Positions 52,057 to 60,837 of a stretch of DNA of 64,000 nucleotides are shown here, one piece after another. Position numbers and translations under genes: made by a program. This DNA is from Albibacterium sp035514885. Its GTDB lineage: Bacteria; Bacteroidota; Bacteroidia; Sphingobacteriales; Sphingobacteriaceae. The stretch lies in NCBI RefSeq assembly GCF_035514885.1, contig NZ_DATJCH010000016.1, positions 1-64,000 on the forward strand, written 5' to 3'. The notes below the pieces were generated by a model that saw only the letters and a program-made list of their open reading frames with translations, was not told the origin of the DNA and did no database searches. Position 1 is the first letter of the stretch. Each line of letters begins with the position of its first letter.

Positions 52057-53226
52057 TTATAGAATAGGATAACGTTCAAATTCCTTGCTCCGGTCAAATA
52101 AATAGCGGTAAGTATAGTGAGTTTTATATATTTTTGCCCCTATCTGCTCAGCAACACGCATCATCTTTGGATTAAAATCTCCGATCCAATTCATTTGCAG
52201 TTCTTCGTATGGCATGTTCTTATCCTGAACCAGCTTCGCTGATTCAACAATAAGCGCAATCTCTAGACCTCTTTTCTGATGATCGGGAATTACACCAAAT
52301 ATGACACCGAACATCGTTTTACTTTGTTTCGTTACCTTTCTCCAAACAAAAAGCAATTTACCCCACCAAGTGAGTTTACCCGGCAGATATTTTACAATTA
52401 ATTGATTCAAATCTGGTATTGAAATCCAGAATCCTACAGGTTCATTATTATAAAATGCAAACCAAATAAGCTTAGGATCTATAATCGGACGCATATTACG
52501 CAAAAGCTCCTGTGCTTGTATTTCAGACATCTCGCCTATCCCGGCATGTCTTGCCCAAGCTTTATTATATACGGATCGAAAATTTCGTGCTGCTGCTTCA
52601 AGATCAGACTTATCAACATGTTCAAAAGTATAGCCGCGATTAGATAGTATGTTCGTTGCACGATCCGCATAACGGGTGTCTAATTTCATCCTGACATCGC
52701 GCCAATAGGTATATTGTTTATAATAAAGCTGAAACCCGTATGCTTCAAATAGTGCTTGATAATAGGCAGGATTATAATTACAGGTATAGCATGGTTCATA
52801 AAAACCATCAATCAATAATCCCCACCATTTGTGGCGCTCACCAAAATTAATAGGCCCGTCCATCGCTTCTAAACCCTTTGAACTTAACCATGCTTTTGCT
52901 GTATCAAATAAAAGGAATGCAGCTTTCTGGTCATCAATGCATTCAAAAAAACCACAGCCGCCAGTAGGAAGTTCATAATTATCAACTGTTTCTTGTTTAT
53001 AAAATGCCGCAATCCGGCCAATATATTTACCAGATGAATCTTGCAAAAGCCATCTGATGCATTCGCCTTGCTTAAATGAAATGTTTTTCTTCGGATCAAA
53101 AACTTCATCAATATCCGCGTCCAACGGACGAATATAATTTGCATCATCCTTATAAAACTGCAAAGCAACATCAATAAAGCTTTTTGCAAGATCGTGATTG
53201 TTTACTTCAATAACTTTCATATCCAT
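52057..53226 (-). CDS. GNAT-like acyltransferase-fold protein, 389 aa
   Basis: A conserved type of Bacteroidota protein without a fixed name. The N-terminal half contains FIDVALQFYKDDANYIRPLD and a GGCGFFECIDD strand-loop; the C-terminal half has a GNAT-like pattern: IWFAFYNNEPVGFWISIPDLN, then GVIFGVIPDHQKRGLEIALIVES, with Q-K-R-G in the acyl-CoA loop position. The middle DGPINFGERHKWWGLLIDGF is distinctive of this family (YghO-like). It has no signal peptide. Its substrate is unknown; a role with fatty acyl or amino-acid groups is only a guess. A second in-frame ATG lies two codons in. Confidence 0.65.
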   Translation of the reverse strand: MDMKVIEVNNHDLAKSFIDVALQFYKDDANYIRPLDADIDEVFDPKKNISFKQGECIRWLLQDSSGKYIGRIAAFYKQETVDNYELPTGGCGFFECIDDQKAAFLLFDTAKAWLSSKGLEAMDGPINFGERHKWWGLLIDGFYEPCYTCNYNPAYYQALFEAYGFQLYYKQYTYWRDVRMKLDTRYADRATNILSNRGYTFEHVDKSDLEAAARNFRSVYNKAWARHAGIGEMSEIQAQELLRNMRPIIDPKLIWFAFYNNEPVGFWISIPDLNQLIVKYLPGKLTWWGKLLFVWRKVTKQSKTMFGVIFGVIPDHQKRGLEIALIVESAKLVQDKNMPYEELQMNWIGDFNPKMMRVAEQIGAKIYKTHYTYRYLFDRSKEFERYPIL

Positions 53227-53242
53227 TGATCAGAATATAACA

Positions 53243-54322
53243 CTAGTACCAATTATCTTTTAGCTTATGCTTTGCTCCAATGTTATAACGTAAATTAAGA
53301 GTTTGCTGGTTATCAATTGCACCCGGAGTGAAATGAAAACTCAAGGCCAATTTAGCCGAAAATCTTTTCCGGTTTAATGCCTGCCATCCCAAATCTAGCC
53401 GATTATACTTACTCTCAGAGTAGAAGCTATCACCCAAGGCAATTCCCTGTGCTTCTCCAATGTACAATATATCATGGATATAGAACGATTTATAAGCTAT
53501 ATGCCCTTCTGCTATCAATCCCTTGGGGGTATTCCAATAACCAATTCCTCTATCTCGACTAAACGAAAATAACCCTCCTACATTGAATGCCAGTGAATCC
53601 AACTTAACATGAGGTGACAGATCCAAACCTACACGAGCTGTAAAAGCCAAATTATCCTGAAGATGAATGTTGTCATCATGTTTCTTCGTAAGTGCATTGT
53701 GCCACAAAACACCTTCATGCTTAAAAGAAAAATCTCCTGCTTTGATATTCCCAGATAAGCCTACGAGAAATTGTTCCCGCTGCGTTTCGGTTTGTTTGCT
53801 ATTCCAATCTATCCAAACTTGTTGAAATATATTACTCTTCTCATAGCGAAAAAGAATTCCACTAAGGTTCGGCCTGAAATATTGAAGGGTATCACTTAAT
53901 AAAGCCTTTGAGAAACCGTCAACCAATCCGGCTCTGGGAAAGACTCCCATGTAGAAACTAATGTTTTCTTTTATGTAATTATAGTAGATGGTTGGTGTAA
54001 TCTTGCTGCTAATTTGACTCGAACCAAATTCATGAAGTATGTTGGCTCCAAAACGAATTCTATGAGTACTATCTGCTAATAAACCTACTTCGGGAATAAA
54101 CTGTAAACCGATTAATGTTGGGGAAACTCTTCCTGATGCAGAATATTCATGATTATCAGCAAAGCCGAAAAATCCAAAATCCCATTCCAACATCTGTGCT
54201 TTTGAATCCAGGAAACAAAAGAACAGACTGAGGATAAGTATAAATCGATTCAAACAAGTTTTAGAAGAAGTCAAGTTTAAAAATAAAAAAGGGATTGCTT
54301 TTAAGCAATCCCTAATGTTCAT
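53243..54322 (-). CDS. Outer-membrane beta-barrel protein of unknown function
   Basis: Up to 359 residues. A signal peptide is visible at NRFILILSLFFCFLDSKAQ, but the only ATG lies 23 codons before it, at 54322, and the sucB terminator stem falls inside those codons. TTG at 54253 (just before NRFIL) or 54274 would be better placed. The mature part is a series of amphipathic beta strands with aromatic ends and no plug or known domain. It follows sucB on the minus strand with only 6 bp between, yet transcript-wise it is separated by the terminator. Family and function are not recognised. Confidence 0.6.
   Translation of the reverse strand: MNIRDCLKAIPFLFLNLTSSKTCLNRFILILSLFFCFLDSKAQMLEWDFGFFGFADNHEYSASGRVSPTLIGLQFIPEVGLLADSTHRIRFGANILHEFGSSQISSKITPTIYYNYIKENISFYMGVFPRAGLVDGFSKALLSDTLQYFRPNLSGILFRYEKSNIFQQVWIDWNSKQTETQREQFLVGLSGNIKAGDFSFKHEGVLWHNALTKKHDDNIHLQDNLAFTARVGLDLSPHVKLDSLAFNVGGLFSFSRDRGIGYWNTPKGLIAEGHIAYKSFYIHDILYIGEAQGIALGDSFYSESKYNRLDLGWQALNRKRFSAKLALSFHFTPGAIDNQQTLNLRYNIGAKHKLKDNWY
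54285..54312 (-). terminator. Terminator of sucAB
   Basis: Perfect 10-bp arms GGGATTGCTT (54291-54300) and AAGCAATCCC (54303-54312) with a 2-nt loop, followed on the minus strand by a T-run. It overlaps the apparent 5' end of the next gene, see the barrel protein. Confidence 0.9.
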
Positions 54323-54328
54323 ATTTTT

Positions 54329-55573
54329 TTATACATCAAGTAATAAACGAGTCGGATCTTCTAAAAGTTCTTTCACACGTACTAAGAAACTAACTGATTC
54401 TCTTCCATCAATTATTCTATGATCATAAGATAGAGCCAAGTACATCATTGGGCGAATGACAACTTCACCATTAATTGCAACCGGACGCTGGATAATATTG
54501 TGCATTCCTAATATTGCAGATTGTGGGGCATTAATTATTGGGGTAGACATCATTGAACCAAATACTCCACCATTTGTAATGGTAAAAGTTCCTCCTGTCA
54601 TTTCCTGGATAGTCAATTTATTACCTCTTGCTTTAGTAGCCAAATCAACAACAGCTTTCTCAATATCTTGCAAAGACAATGACTCTGCATTTCTAATAAT
54701 AGGAACTACCAGACCCTTCGGACCTGATACAGCAATAGAAACATCTACAAAGTTACTATATACGATCTCTTCTTCTTCAATTCTTGCATTTACTGAAGGC
54801 CACTCTTTTAAAGCCATGCATACAGCTTTGGTAAAGAATGACATAAACCCTAAGCCAACACCATGTTTCTCTTTAAACTTGTCTTTATATTTAGTACGTA
54901 AATCCATTATCGGCTTCATATCTACTTCATTAAAAGTAGTAAGCATAGCCGTTTCATTTTTTACAACCACTAAGCGTTTAGCAATGGTCTTTCTAAGAGA
55001 CGACATTTTCTCATGTCTTTCATCTCTACTTCCAGCCACTGAAGGGGAAGCACTGCTAGTTGCAGTTGACGCATCTTTTTCTACCGGTGCAGTAGCTTCG
55101 GCTTTAGAAGATGAAGCAGAAGCCTTTACAGCGTCGTCTTTTGTAATGCGACCATCTTTTCCGGTGCCATTTATAGATTTAGTATCGATTCCTTTTTCTT
55201 TAAGAATTTTCGCTGCTGCCGGAGATGCAGTACCAGCAGCATAGCTTTCCTGCGATTCTACTTTTTCTTCCTTAGATGCAGGTGCTGCTTCAGCAGGCTT
55301 GGCTTGTTCCGATGGAGCAGCACTTCCTTCTGCTTTATCTCCTTCTTCAATTTTGCAAAGAACCGCTCCTATCTCTAAGGTATCGCCTTCAGCTGCAACA
55401 TGTCTTAATATTCCTGCTTTTTCAGCCGGAAGTTCAAATGTAGCTTTATCAGATTCCAGTTCAGCAACTATTTCATCCATCTCTACATAATCGCCGTCAT
55501 TTTTTAACCATTGCGCTAAAGTAACTTCTGTAATAGATTCGCCTACGGTAGGCACTTTCATTTCTAAACTCAT
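54329..55573 (-). CDS. sucB: Dihydrolipoamide succinyltransferase (E2 of 2-oxoglutarate dehydrogenase)
   Basis: 414 residues. The lipoyl domain is at 1-75 with the lipoylated lysine K43 (ELESDKATFEL). An Ala/Glu/Ser/Pro-rich linker follows, then the subunit-binding domain (about 114-150, ASPAAAKILKEKGID), a second linker, and the catalytic domain ending with YDHRIIDGRESVSF where H385 and D389 are catalytic. Length is normal. It follows sucA by 13 bp and completes the E1-E2 pair; E3 is lpdA in this window. Confidence 0.97.
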   Translation of the reverse strand: MSLEMKVPTVGESITEVTLAQWLKNDGDYVEMDEIVAELESDKATFELPAEKAGILRHVAAEGDTLEIGAVLCKIEEGDKAEGSAAPSEQAKPAEAAPASKEEKVESQESYAAGTASPAAAKILKEKGIDTKSINGTGKDGRITKDDAVKASASSSKAEATAPVEKDASTATSSASPSVAGSRDERHEKMSSLRKTIAKRLVVVKNETAMLTTFNEVDMKPIMDLRTKYKDKFKEKHGVGLGFMSFFTKAVCMALKEWPSVNARIEEEEIVYSNFVDVSIAVSGPKGLVVPIIRNAESLSLQDIEKAVVDLATKARGNKLTIQEMTGGTFTITNGGVFGSMMSTPIINAPQSAILGMHNIIQRPVAINGEVVIRPMMYLALSYDHRIIDGRESVSFLVRVKELLEDPTRLLLDV

Positions 55574-55586
55574 AAATGCTAATTTA

Positions 55587-58376
55587 TTAATCGACTTTCA
55601 CAGCCTCTTTCGTTGTTTTCTGTATGTTATTTTTCACCTCTTTTCCTGCTTTTGTTTCAAAAGCCCGTTCAACAATAATTACCTGTTGAGCAATATGCTG
55701 TTTTTGATAACCTGTAGCAGGACTGCTGCTTTCTTTACGGCAAACCACTTCTAATTCAATTCTTGAATGACGGAATTTACGACAGATATAAGGCCACGCT
55801 CCCATGTTTTCGGGTTCTTCCTGAACCCATAAGAAATCCTCAGCATTTTTATATTTTGCCTTTATTGCCCGCAACTTATCCATTGGTGTAGGATACATCT
55901 GCTCAACACGAACAACAGCTACATCTTTTCTTTTATCAACCTGTTGTTTATCTAATAAATCATAATAAACCTTACCTGTACAGAAAAGTACTCGCTTTAC
56001 ATCTGCTGTCTTAACATAGCTATCATCAATAACCTCCTGGAACTTACCATTCGTAAAGTCTTCTAAAGGAGAAACAACTAATGGATGGCGTAATAAACTC
56101 TTGGGTGTAAAAACAATCAATGGTTTACGGAATTCACGATGTAATTGGCGGCGTAAGATATGAAAGAAGTTAGCCGGCGTAGTACAATTCGCAACTTGCA
56201 TATTGTTTTCCGCACATAGCTCTAAAACACGTTCAACCCTGGCTGATGAATGTTCCGGACCTTGCCCTTCATAACCGTGAGGAAGTAACATTACTAATCC
56301 ATTAGAACGTTTCCATTTAGCCTCAGAACTTGAAAGATATTGATCAGTTATGGTTTGAGCACCATTTACAAAATCCCCAAATTGAGCTTCCCATATGGTA
56401 AGTGAATGTGGATTCGCCAATGAATAACCATATTCAAATCCTAACACCCCATATTCTGAAAGTAGAGAATTATAAATATCAAACTTTGCTGTACCATTAT
56501 TCAATTGTGCCAGCGGAACATATTCTTCCTCTGAATTCTCTAAAGTTATAACAGCGTGTCTATGAGAGAAAGTTCCCCGTTCAACATCCTGCCCTGAAAT
56601 GCGGACACGTTTACCTTCATCCAGTAAAGTACCATAAGCCATTAACTCAGCCATTGCCCAATCAAAAACTTTGGTTTTTACCATTTTTCTCCGGTCATCA
56701 AACAAACGCTCAATTTTCCGGAAAAACTTCTTGTCTTTAGGAAGTTCAGTAATAGCATTTGCTATACGAACAAAATCTTTTTCAGATACAGCAGTATCTG
56801 CAGGCACAAAAATATCTTCATACTTAGCCTTACGCAAACCTTGCCATGCACCTGAATACATTGGGTTCACATCAGGAATAACCTCATCATCTTTCGATTC
56901 ATCCAAACGTTTTTGCAAAAGTGCCCGGAAATCTTTTTCCATCTCTTTCGCCAGGTTCGCATCTACACTTCCTTGTTCCAAAAGCTTTTTATTGTAAACC
57001 TCTCTAGGGTTCAGATGCTTCTCAATGGCTTTATATAATAAGGGCTGAGTAAACTTAGGTTCATCAGCTTCATTGTGACCGTAACGACGGTAACATAACA
57101 TATCAATAAACACATCGGTATGATATTTTTGACGGTATTCAACAGCCATATTAATAGCATATACCAAAGCCTCCACATCATCACCGTTTACATGGAATAC
57201 AGGAGACAAAGTAACCTTAGCAATATCAGTACAATAAGTAGAGGATCTTGCATCTTTATAATTGGTCGTAAATCCTACCTGATTGTTTATAACAATATGA
57301 ATGGTGCCACCTGTTTTATATCCATCCAGTTTAGACATTTGGATAACCTCGTAAACAATACCTTGTCCTGCAATCGCGGCATCACCATGAATTATGATCG
57401 GAGCAATCTTAGAAGATTTTCCATCGTACTTCATATCAATTTTTGAGCGGACAATTCCCTCTACGACCGGACTTACTGCTTCTAAGTGAGAAGGATTCGG
57501 ACAAAGGCTCAGGTGAACCTTTTTATTATTTGCAGTTGTCACATCAGAAGAGAATCCTAAATGATATTTAACATCACCACCGAATTCAACATCATCCGTT
57601 GTTTTACCTTCAAATTCATTAAAGACTGTTTCATAGGTCTTACCCAGTATATTAACCAGAACATTTAAGCGGCCACGATGTGCCATGCCTATTACAAATT
57701 CTTCAATACCCAGATCCGCACCCTTTTGAATAACAGAATCAAGACCGGGTATTAAGCTTTCTGCTCCCTCAAGAGAGAAACGTTTTTGCCCTAAAAACTT
57801 GGTTCCCAAGAAATTTTCAAAAACTACTGCTTCATTTAATTTCAGAAGCATTCTTTTTTTTGCTTCAATATTAAAATTCGGCTCGTTCCTTTCACTTTCC
57901 ATCCGGTTCTGCAACCAGGATATCTTTTCCGGATTACGGATGTATTTGAACTCAGCACCGATAGTATCACAATAAGTGTCTTCTATCAATTGGCGAATAT
58001 CGCGTAACTTTGCAGGCCCCAAACCCACTTCAATACCTGCATTAAATACAGTATCCATATCGGCCTCACTCAAACCAAATGTGGCTAGTTCTTTTCCCGG
58101 ATAGTATTGTCTGCGCTCCCGAACAGGGTTTGTTTTTGTAAATAAATGACCTCTTTCACGATAACCATGTATCATGTTCAGTACATTAATTTCTTTTAAG
58201 ATATGTTCCGGAGTCTCGGTCCCTTTAGCAGAACCTGCTCCTTGAGAACCGAAATCAAATCCTTCAAAAAACTTCTGCCATCCAAAATCAACTGATTCAG
58301 GATCAATTTTGTACGACTCATACATCGAATCAATGTAACGAGAGTCTGCATTGCTCAAGAAAGTAAGCTTATCCAT
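55587..58376 (-). CDS. sucA: 2-oxoglutarate dehydrogenase E1 component
   Basis: Decarboxylates 2-oxoglutarate with thiamine diphosphate and succinylates the E2 lipoyl group. The 929-residue protein has the family's N-terminal helper segment (DSRYIDSMYESYKIDPESVD), the GMAHRGRLNVLVNILGK motif, the ThDP-binding GDAAIAGQGIVYE region, GHNEADEP, and the C-terminal HGYEGQGPEHSSAR. Length matches SucA/OdhA. A -7 box lies 21 bp upstream. It is the first gene of the sucAB unit. Confidence 0.97.
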   Translation of the reverse strand: MDKLTFLSNADSRYIDSMYESYKIDPESVDFGWQKFFEGFDFGSQGAGSAKGTETPEHILKEINVLNMIHGYRERGHLFTKTNPVRERRQYYPGKELATFGLSEADMDTVFNAGIEVGLGPAKLRDIRQLIEDTYCDTIGAEFKYIRNPEKISWLQNRMESERNEPNFNIEAKKRMLLKLNEAVVFENFLGTKFLGQKRFSLEGAESLIPGLDSVIQKGADLGIEEFVIGMAHRGRLNVLVNILGKTYETVFNEFEGKTTDDVEFGGDVKYHLGFSSDVTTANNKKVHLSLCPNPSHLEAVSPVVEGIVRSKIDMKYDGKSSKIAPIIIHGDAAIAGQGIVYEVIQMSKLDGYKTGGTIHIVINNQVGFTTNYKDARSSTYCTDIAKVTLSPVFHVNGDDVEALVYAINMAVEYRQKYHTDVFIDMLCYRRYGHNEADEPKFTQPLLYKAIEKHLNPREVYNKKLLEQGSVDANLAKEMEKDFRALLQKRLDESKDDEVIPDVNPMYSGAWQGLRKAKYEDIFVPADTAVSEKDFVRIANAITELPKDKKFFRKIERLFDDRRKMVKTKVFDWAMAELMAYGTLLDEGKRVRISGQDVERGTFSHRHAVITLENSEEEYVPLAQLNNGTAKFDIYNSLLSEYGVLGFEYGYSLANPHSLTIWEAQFGDFVNGAQTITDQYLSSSEAKWKRSNGLVMLLPHGYEGQGPEHSSARVERVLELCAENNMQVANCTTPANFFHILRRQLHREFRKPLIVFTPKSLLRHPLVVSPLEDFTNGKFQEVIDDSYVKTADVKRVLFCTGKVYYDLLDKQQVDKRKDVAVVRVEQMYPTPMDKLRAIKAKYKNAEDFLWVQEEPENMGAWPYICRKFRHSRIELEVVCRKESSSPATGYQKQHIAQQVIIVERAFETKAGKEVKNNIQKTTKEAVKVD

Positions 58377-58396
58377 GTCTAATTATACGTATATAG

Positions 58397-58404
58397 CAAA
58401 GTTA
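58397..58404 (-). promoter_or_regulatory. Candidate -7 box for sucAB
   Basis: On the minus strand it reads TAACTTTG, a full match to TAnnTTTG, 21 bp upstream of the sucA ATG. No convincing -33 TTTG was seen. Transcription would begin near 58390. Confidence 0.5.
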
Positions 58405-58527
58405 TAAATAATATGATTGTTAGATAAGGAATCACCATCTTTTTTAGCGCTCCGTATCAAAAAACGAATATCCATCTTTGTTTTTCAGAAAGTAATTGAA
58501 ATCAAGTGATATATGTATTTCTGTATA

Positions 58528-59712
58528 TTACGAAATATTTTTAAGATTATTCTTAAAACTACTACCCACACCCGCAATATGCGCCCAACTACCGTAATTT
58601 GTAGCAGGATTATAATCAATTAATTTATCCTCGAAATAAGCAGCCCCTTTCAGCCAGCTTATTTGAAGGTCATTCACTAAATAAACAGCTACTTTTACAC
58701 GCTCAGCATGACTAATATAACCGGTTTTATTCAGAGTCTCCATAATGCTATTCACCTGCACATTATCCGTATTTCCCGACTTCCAACTTTCAAATAAATC
58801 ATCTCCTCCTGAGTAAGAAGGTTCAGCTTTAGAAAATCCCTTCAACTTAAAAAACTGATTACCATGTTTTTTAAACATAAAGCGATAATAATCATGCCAC
58901 CATAGCTCATCCATCAATTTATTAAGAACAGCTTTGGGATAATCAACGCAGCTTACTAAAGAATGATAATAGGTGTGTACAGAAAGACAACCTAAAGAAA
59001 TCCATGGCGAGAGCCTGGATTCAACTACATCTCCACACAACAGTAACGTGAGTTGTCTTTTTGCTTCAATTTCCCCTCCTAGAATTCCTGAAGTCGCTGC
59101 CAATTCAATTTCATTGTCGTTATAGCCAAGATCTTTCAATTCAGGCACATTCCATTGATCAGCGATTTCCAGAAAACTTAAGTTCTCAGGAAATTTTATA
59201 CTTGGACGAATTGAACTTTCCCGACTGACCTTTTTCTTGAAGGTATTGAAATCATCAGGAATATCTTTAATAGGAAAAGGTAAATCTTCCTTATGATATA
59301 AAGTATGTCCAATAAAATGTCTTAAATTTAATTGAAGCTTCCAGAGAGCCTCCTCAACCAATGCAGATACTTTGGTTTCTTCATATGCAACTTCCCGATG
59401 ATGATAAACTTCATCAATTTGATACTGTCTTGCCAACTCCGGCAGAATCTCCTCAGGCAAACCTCTTTCTATTATTAACTCTCCGTTTAGGGAACGGATG
59501 GATCTTTGAAGATCCTGTACACTTTCATTAATAAATTTGGCTCTTAATATACCTGTTTTCCTGGTACCATAGTTTGTTTCAGCATATGCACGAGTATCAT
59601 AAATAAAAACAGGCAGAATAGCATTACCCTTATCGCTTGCAAAGCTGAGCATTTCATTGTCACTGATCCGTAAATCGTTCCTAAACCAAACTAATATGGT
59701 CTTTTTAATCAT
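58528..59712 (-). CDS. Divergent Cry-DASH-type photolyase/cryptochrome
   Basis: 394 residues from ATG 59712, which has a -7 box just upstream; a 54-residue in-frame extension is not photolyase-like. The Rossmann antenna domain starts KKTILVWFRNDLRISDNEM. The FAD domain contains SPWISLGCLSVHTYYHS, ELWWHDYYRFMFKKHGNQFF and YNPATNYGSWAHIAGVG. It is shorter than usual Cry-DASH. The segment between the AKRQLTLLL helix and SPW lacks the usual insert of about 20 residues, and the protein ends AGVGSSFKNNLKNIS without the customary DPR...RxFN tail. The residue in the place of the FAD-contacting Asp appears to be Asn. Reduced or altered activity is possible. Confidence 0.85.
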   Translation of the reverse strand: MIKKTILVWFRNDLRISDNEMLSFASDKGNAILPVFIYDTRAYAETNYGTRKTGILRAKFINESVQDLQRSIRSLNGELIIERGLPEEILPELARQYQIDEVYHHREVAYEETKVSALVEEALWKLQLNLRHFIGHTLYHKEDLPFPIKDIPDDFNTFKKKVSRESSIRPSIKFPENLSFLEIADQWNVPELKDLGYNDNEIELAATSGILGGEIEAKRQLTLLLCGDVVESRLSPWISLGCLSVHTYYHSLVSCVDYPKAVLNKLMDELWWHDYYRFMFKKHGNQFFKLKGFSKAEPSYSGGDDLFESWKSGNTDNVQVNSIMETLNKTGYISHAERVKVAVYLVNDLQISWLKGAAYFEDKLIDYNPATNYGSWAHIAGVGSSFKNNLKNIS

Positions 59713-59735
59713 TCTAAATAAAAAACTAAACGACA

Positions 59736-59743
59736 CAAATATA
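59736..59743 (-). promoter_or_regulatory. Candidate -7 box for the photolyase gene
   Basis: On the minus strand it reads TATATTTG, a full match to TAnnTTTG, 24 bp upstream of ATG 59712. It supports this start over the in-frame ATG at 59874. Confidence 0.5.
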
Positions 59744-59889
59744 CTTATTTTAAGCTTATTATTGTGATATTCACTCGTTCGTGCGGATATTGACAATCCA
59801 TTTACAATAATTAATTTCACAAAAACAGAATAAATAGAAACATTAGCATTGCTGATTTGTAATATATACAGCATAATTATCTCTACCAG

Positions 59890-60753
59890 ATGAATATACT
59901 CTTAACCGGTATCAACACTTATTTAGGAAAAAAACTGTCCTTGTTTTTTTTAGAAAAAAACTATGAACTAACCTGTTTGGTTAGGAATGAAAATATTCTA
60001 AAAAATGTAACGGGACGCAGCAACCTATCTGTTATACAGGGCGATCTAATTCGTGAAAAATATTCTCGCGAATTTCCTAAAGATCTAGACGTTGCATTTT
60101 ACTTCAGCTATTATGTGGCAGAACAGGGTGACATTTATCAAGATATGGAGCTGCTATCCATTCAAAACTACATAAAAAAAGCACGTAGGGTTAATTGTGC
60201 TCATTTAGTATATGTGATGCCGTTACGCTCGCCGATAAATGAAGATATCATAGCTCTGTTTGAAAAGAGTTATATTCCTTATACAGTTATTAGAACCAGT
60301 AATATTGTAGGAAAAGATTCACTCTTGATACAAATCTTTAAAAAGATGGCTAGCAACTTTGCCATAATCTCGAACAGCAAATTGGCAAGTAGTAAATGTC
60401 AGCCGATAGCTTTGAGTGATGCTCTCACCTATTTAGATTTTATTGCTTCTAATCCGATAACTTTTAATCAGACTTTCGATATCGGTGGTCCGGAAATTTT
60501 AAGCTACCGGGAAATGCTCTTACAATTTCTACAGATATGCAAAATTAAGAAGACCATTATAACTTTACCTTTTGTGCATTCATTCTTCTCCAGTTTTTGG
60601 CTAAGCAAAAGTAGCGGATTGCCAAAAATGATTGCCCACGCCTTTAGTGAAAATATCCAAGGCGATTTGCTGTGTGAAAACAACAGAATCCATGACCTAT
60701 TTCCACATACCAGCCTAAAATTCAAAGATGCTGTATTAGAAGCTATCCAATAA
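59890..60753 (+). CDS. NAD(P)-binding Rossmann (NmrA/epimerase-like) protein
   Basis: 287 residues. The dinucleotide site is at the N-terminus (LLTGINTYLGKKL, a variant of TGxxGxxG with Asn/Tyr in the loop). The extended-SDR catalytic Tyr-x3-Lys is not obvious. The body keeps QGDLIR, YVMPLRSP, YTVIRTSNIVG and FDIGGPEILSYREML. It resembles atypical SDRs and NmrA-like redox-sensing or nucleoside-sugar proteins. It is divergent from the photolyase gene (about 178 bp between the real starts). Such a pairing recurs in bacteria with light-induced photolyases, but here that is only suggestive. Confidence 0.8.
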   Translation: MNILLTGINTYLGKKLSLFFLEKNYELTCLVRNENILKNVTGRSNLSVIQGDLIREKYSREFPKDLDVAFYFSYYVAEQGDIYQDMELLSIQNYIKKARRVNCAHLVYVMPLRSPINEDIIALFEKSYIPYTVIRTSNIVGKDSLLIQIFKKMASNFAIISNSKLASSKCQPIALSDALTYLDFIASNPITFNQTFDIGGPEILSYREMLLQFLQICKIKKTIITLPFVHSFFSSFWLSKSSGLPKMIAHAFSENIQGDLLCENNRIHDLFPHTSLKFKDAVLEAIQ

Positions 60754-60788
60754 AAAAGGCCATAAGATATATCACCTTATGACCTTTT
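60754..60788 (-). terminator. Convergent hairpin after the FKBP operon
   Basis: 13-bp arms 60754-60766 and 60776-60788 (AAAAGGCCATAAG with CTTATGACCTTTT). The single mismatch on plus becomes a G-U pair on the minus transcript. It has A- and T-runs on both sides and starts immediately after the stop codon of the Rossmann gene. Confidence 0.82.
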
Positions 60789-60837
60789 AAATTTTAAACC
60801 TCAAGAAATTTACAATCAGGAGGCTAGCTTATTCTTT

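Noticed and set aside
54456..55244. 262-residue antisense frame over sucB
   Set aside because: Mirror of the sucB linker and catalytic domain; no promoter or homology.
58528..59874. Photolyase start at 59874
   Set aside because: The extra 54 residues are not photolyase-like, and the -7 box at 59736-59743 lies downstream of that ATG.
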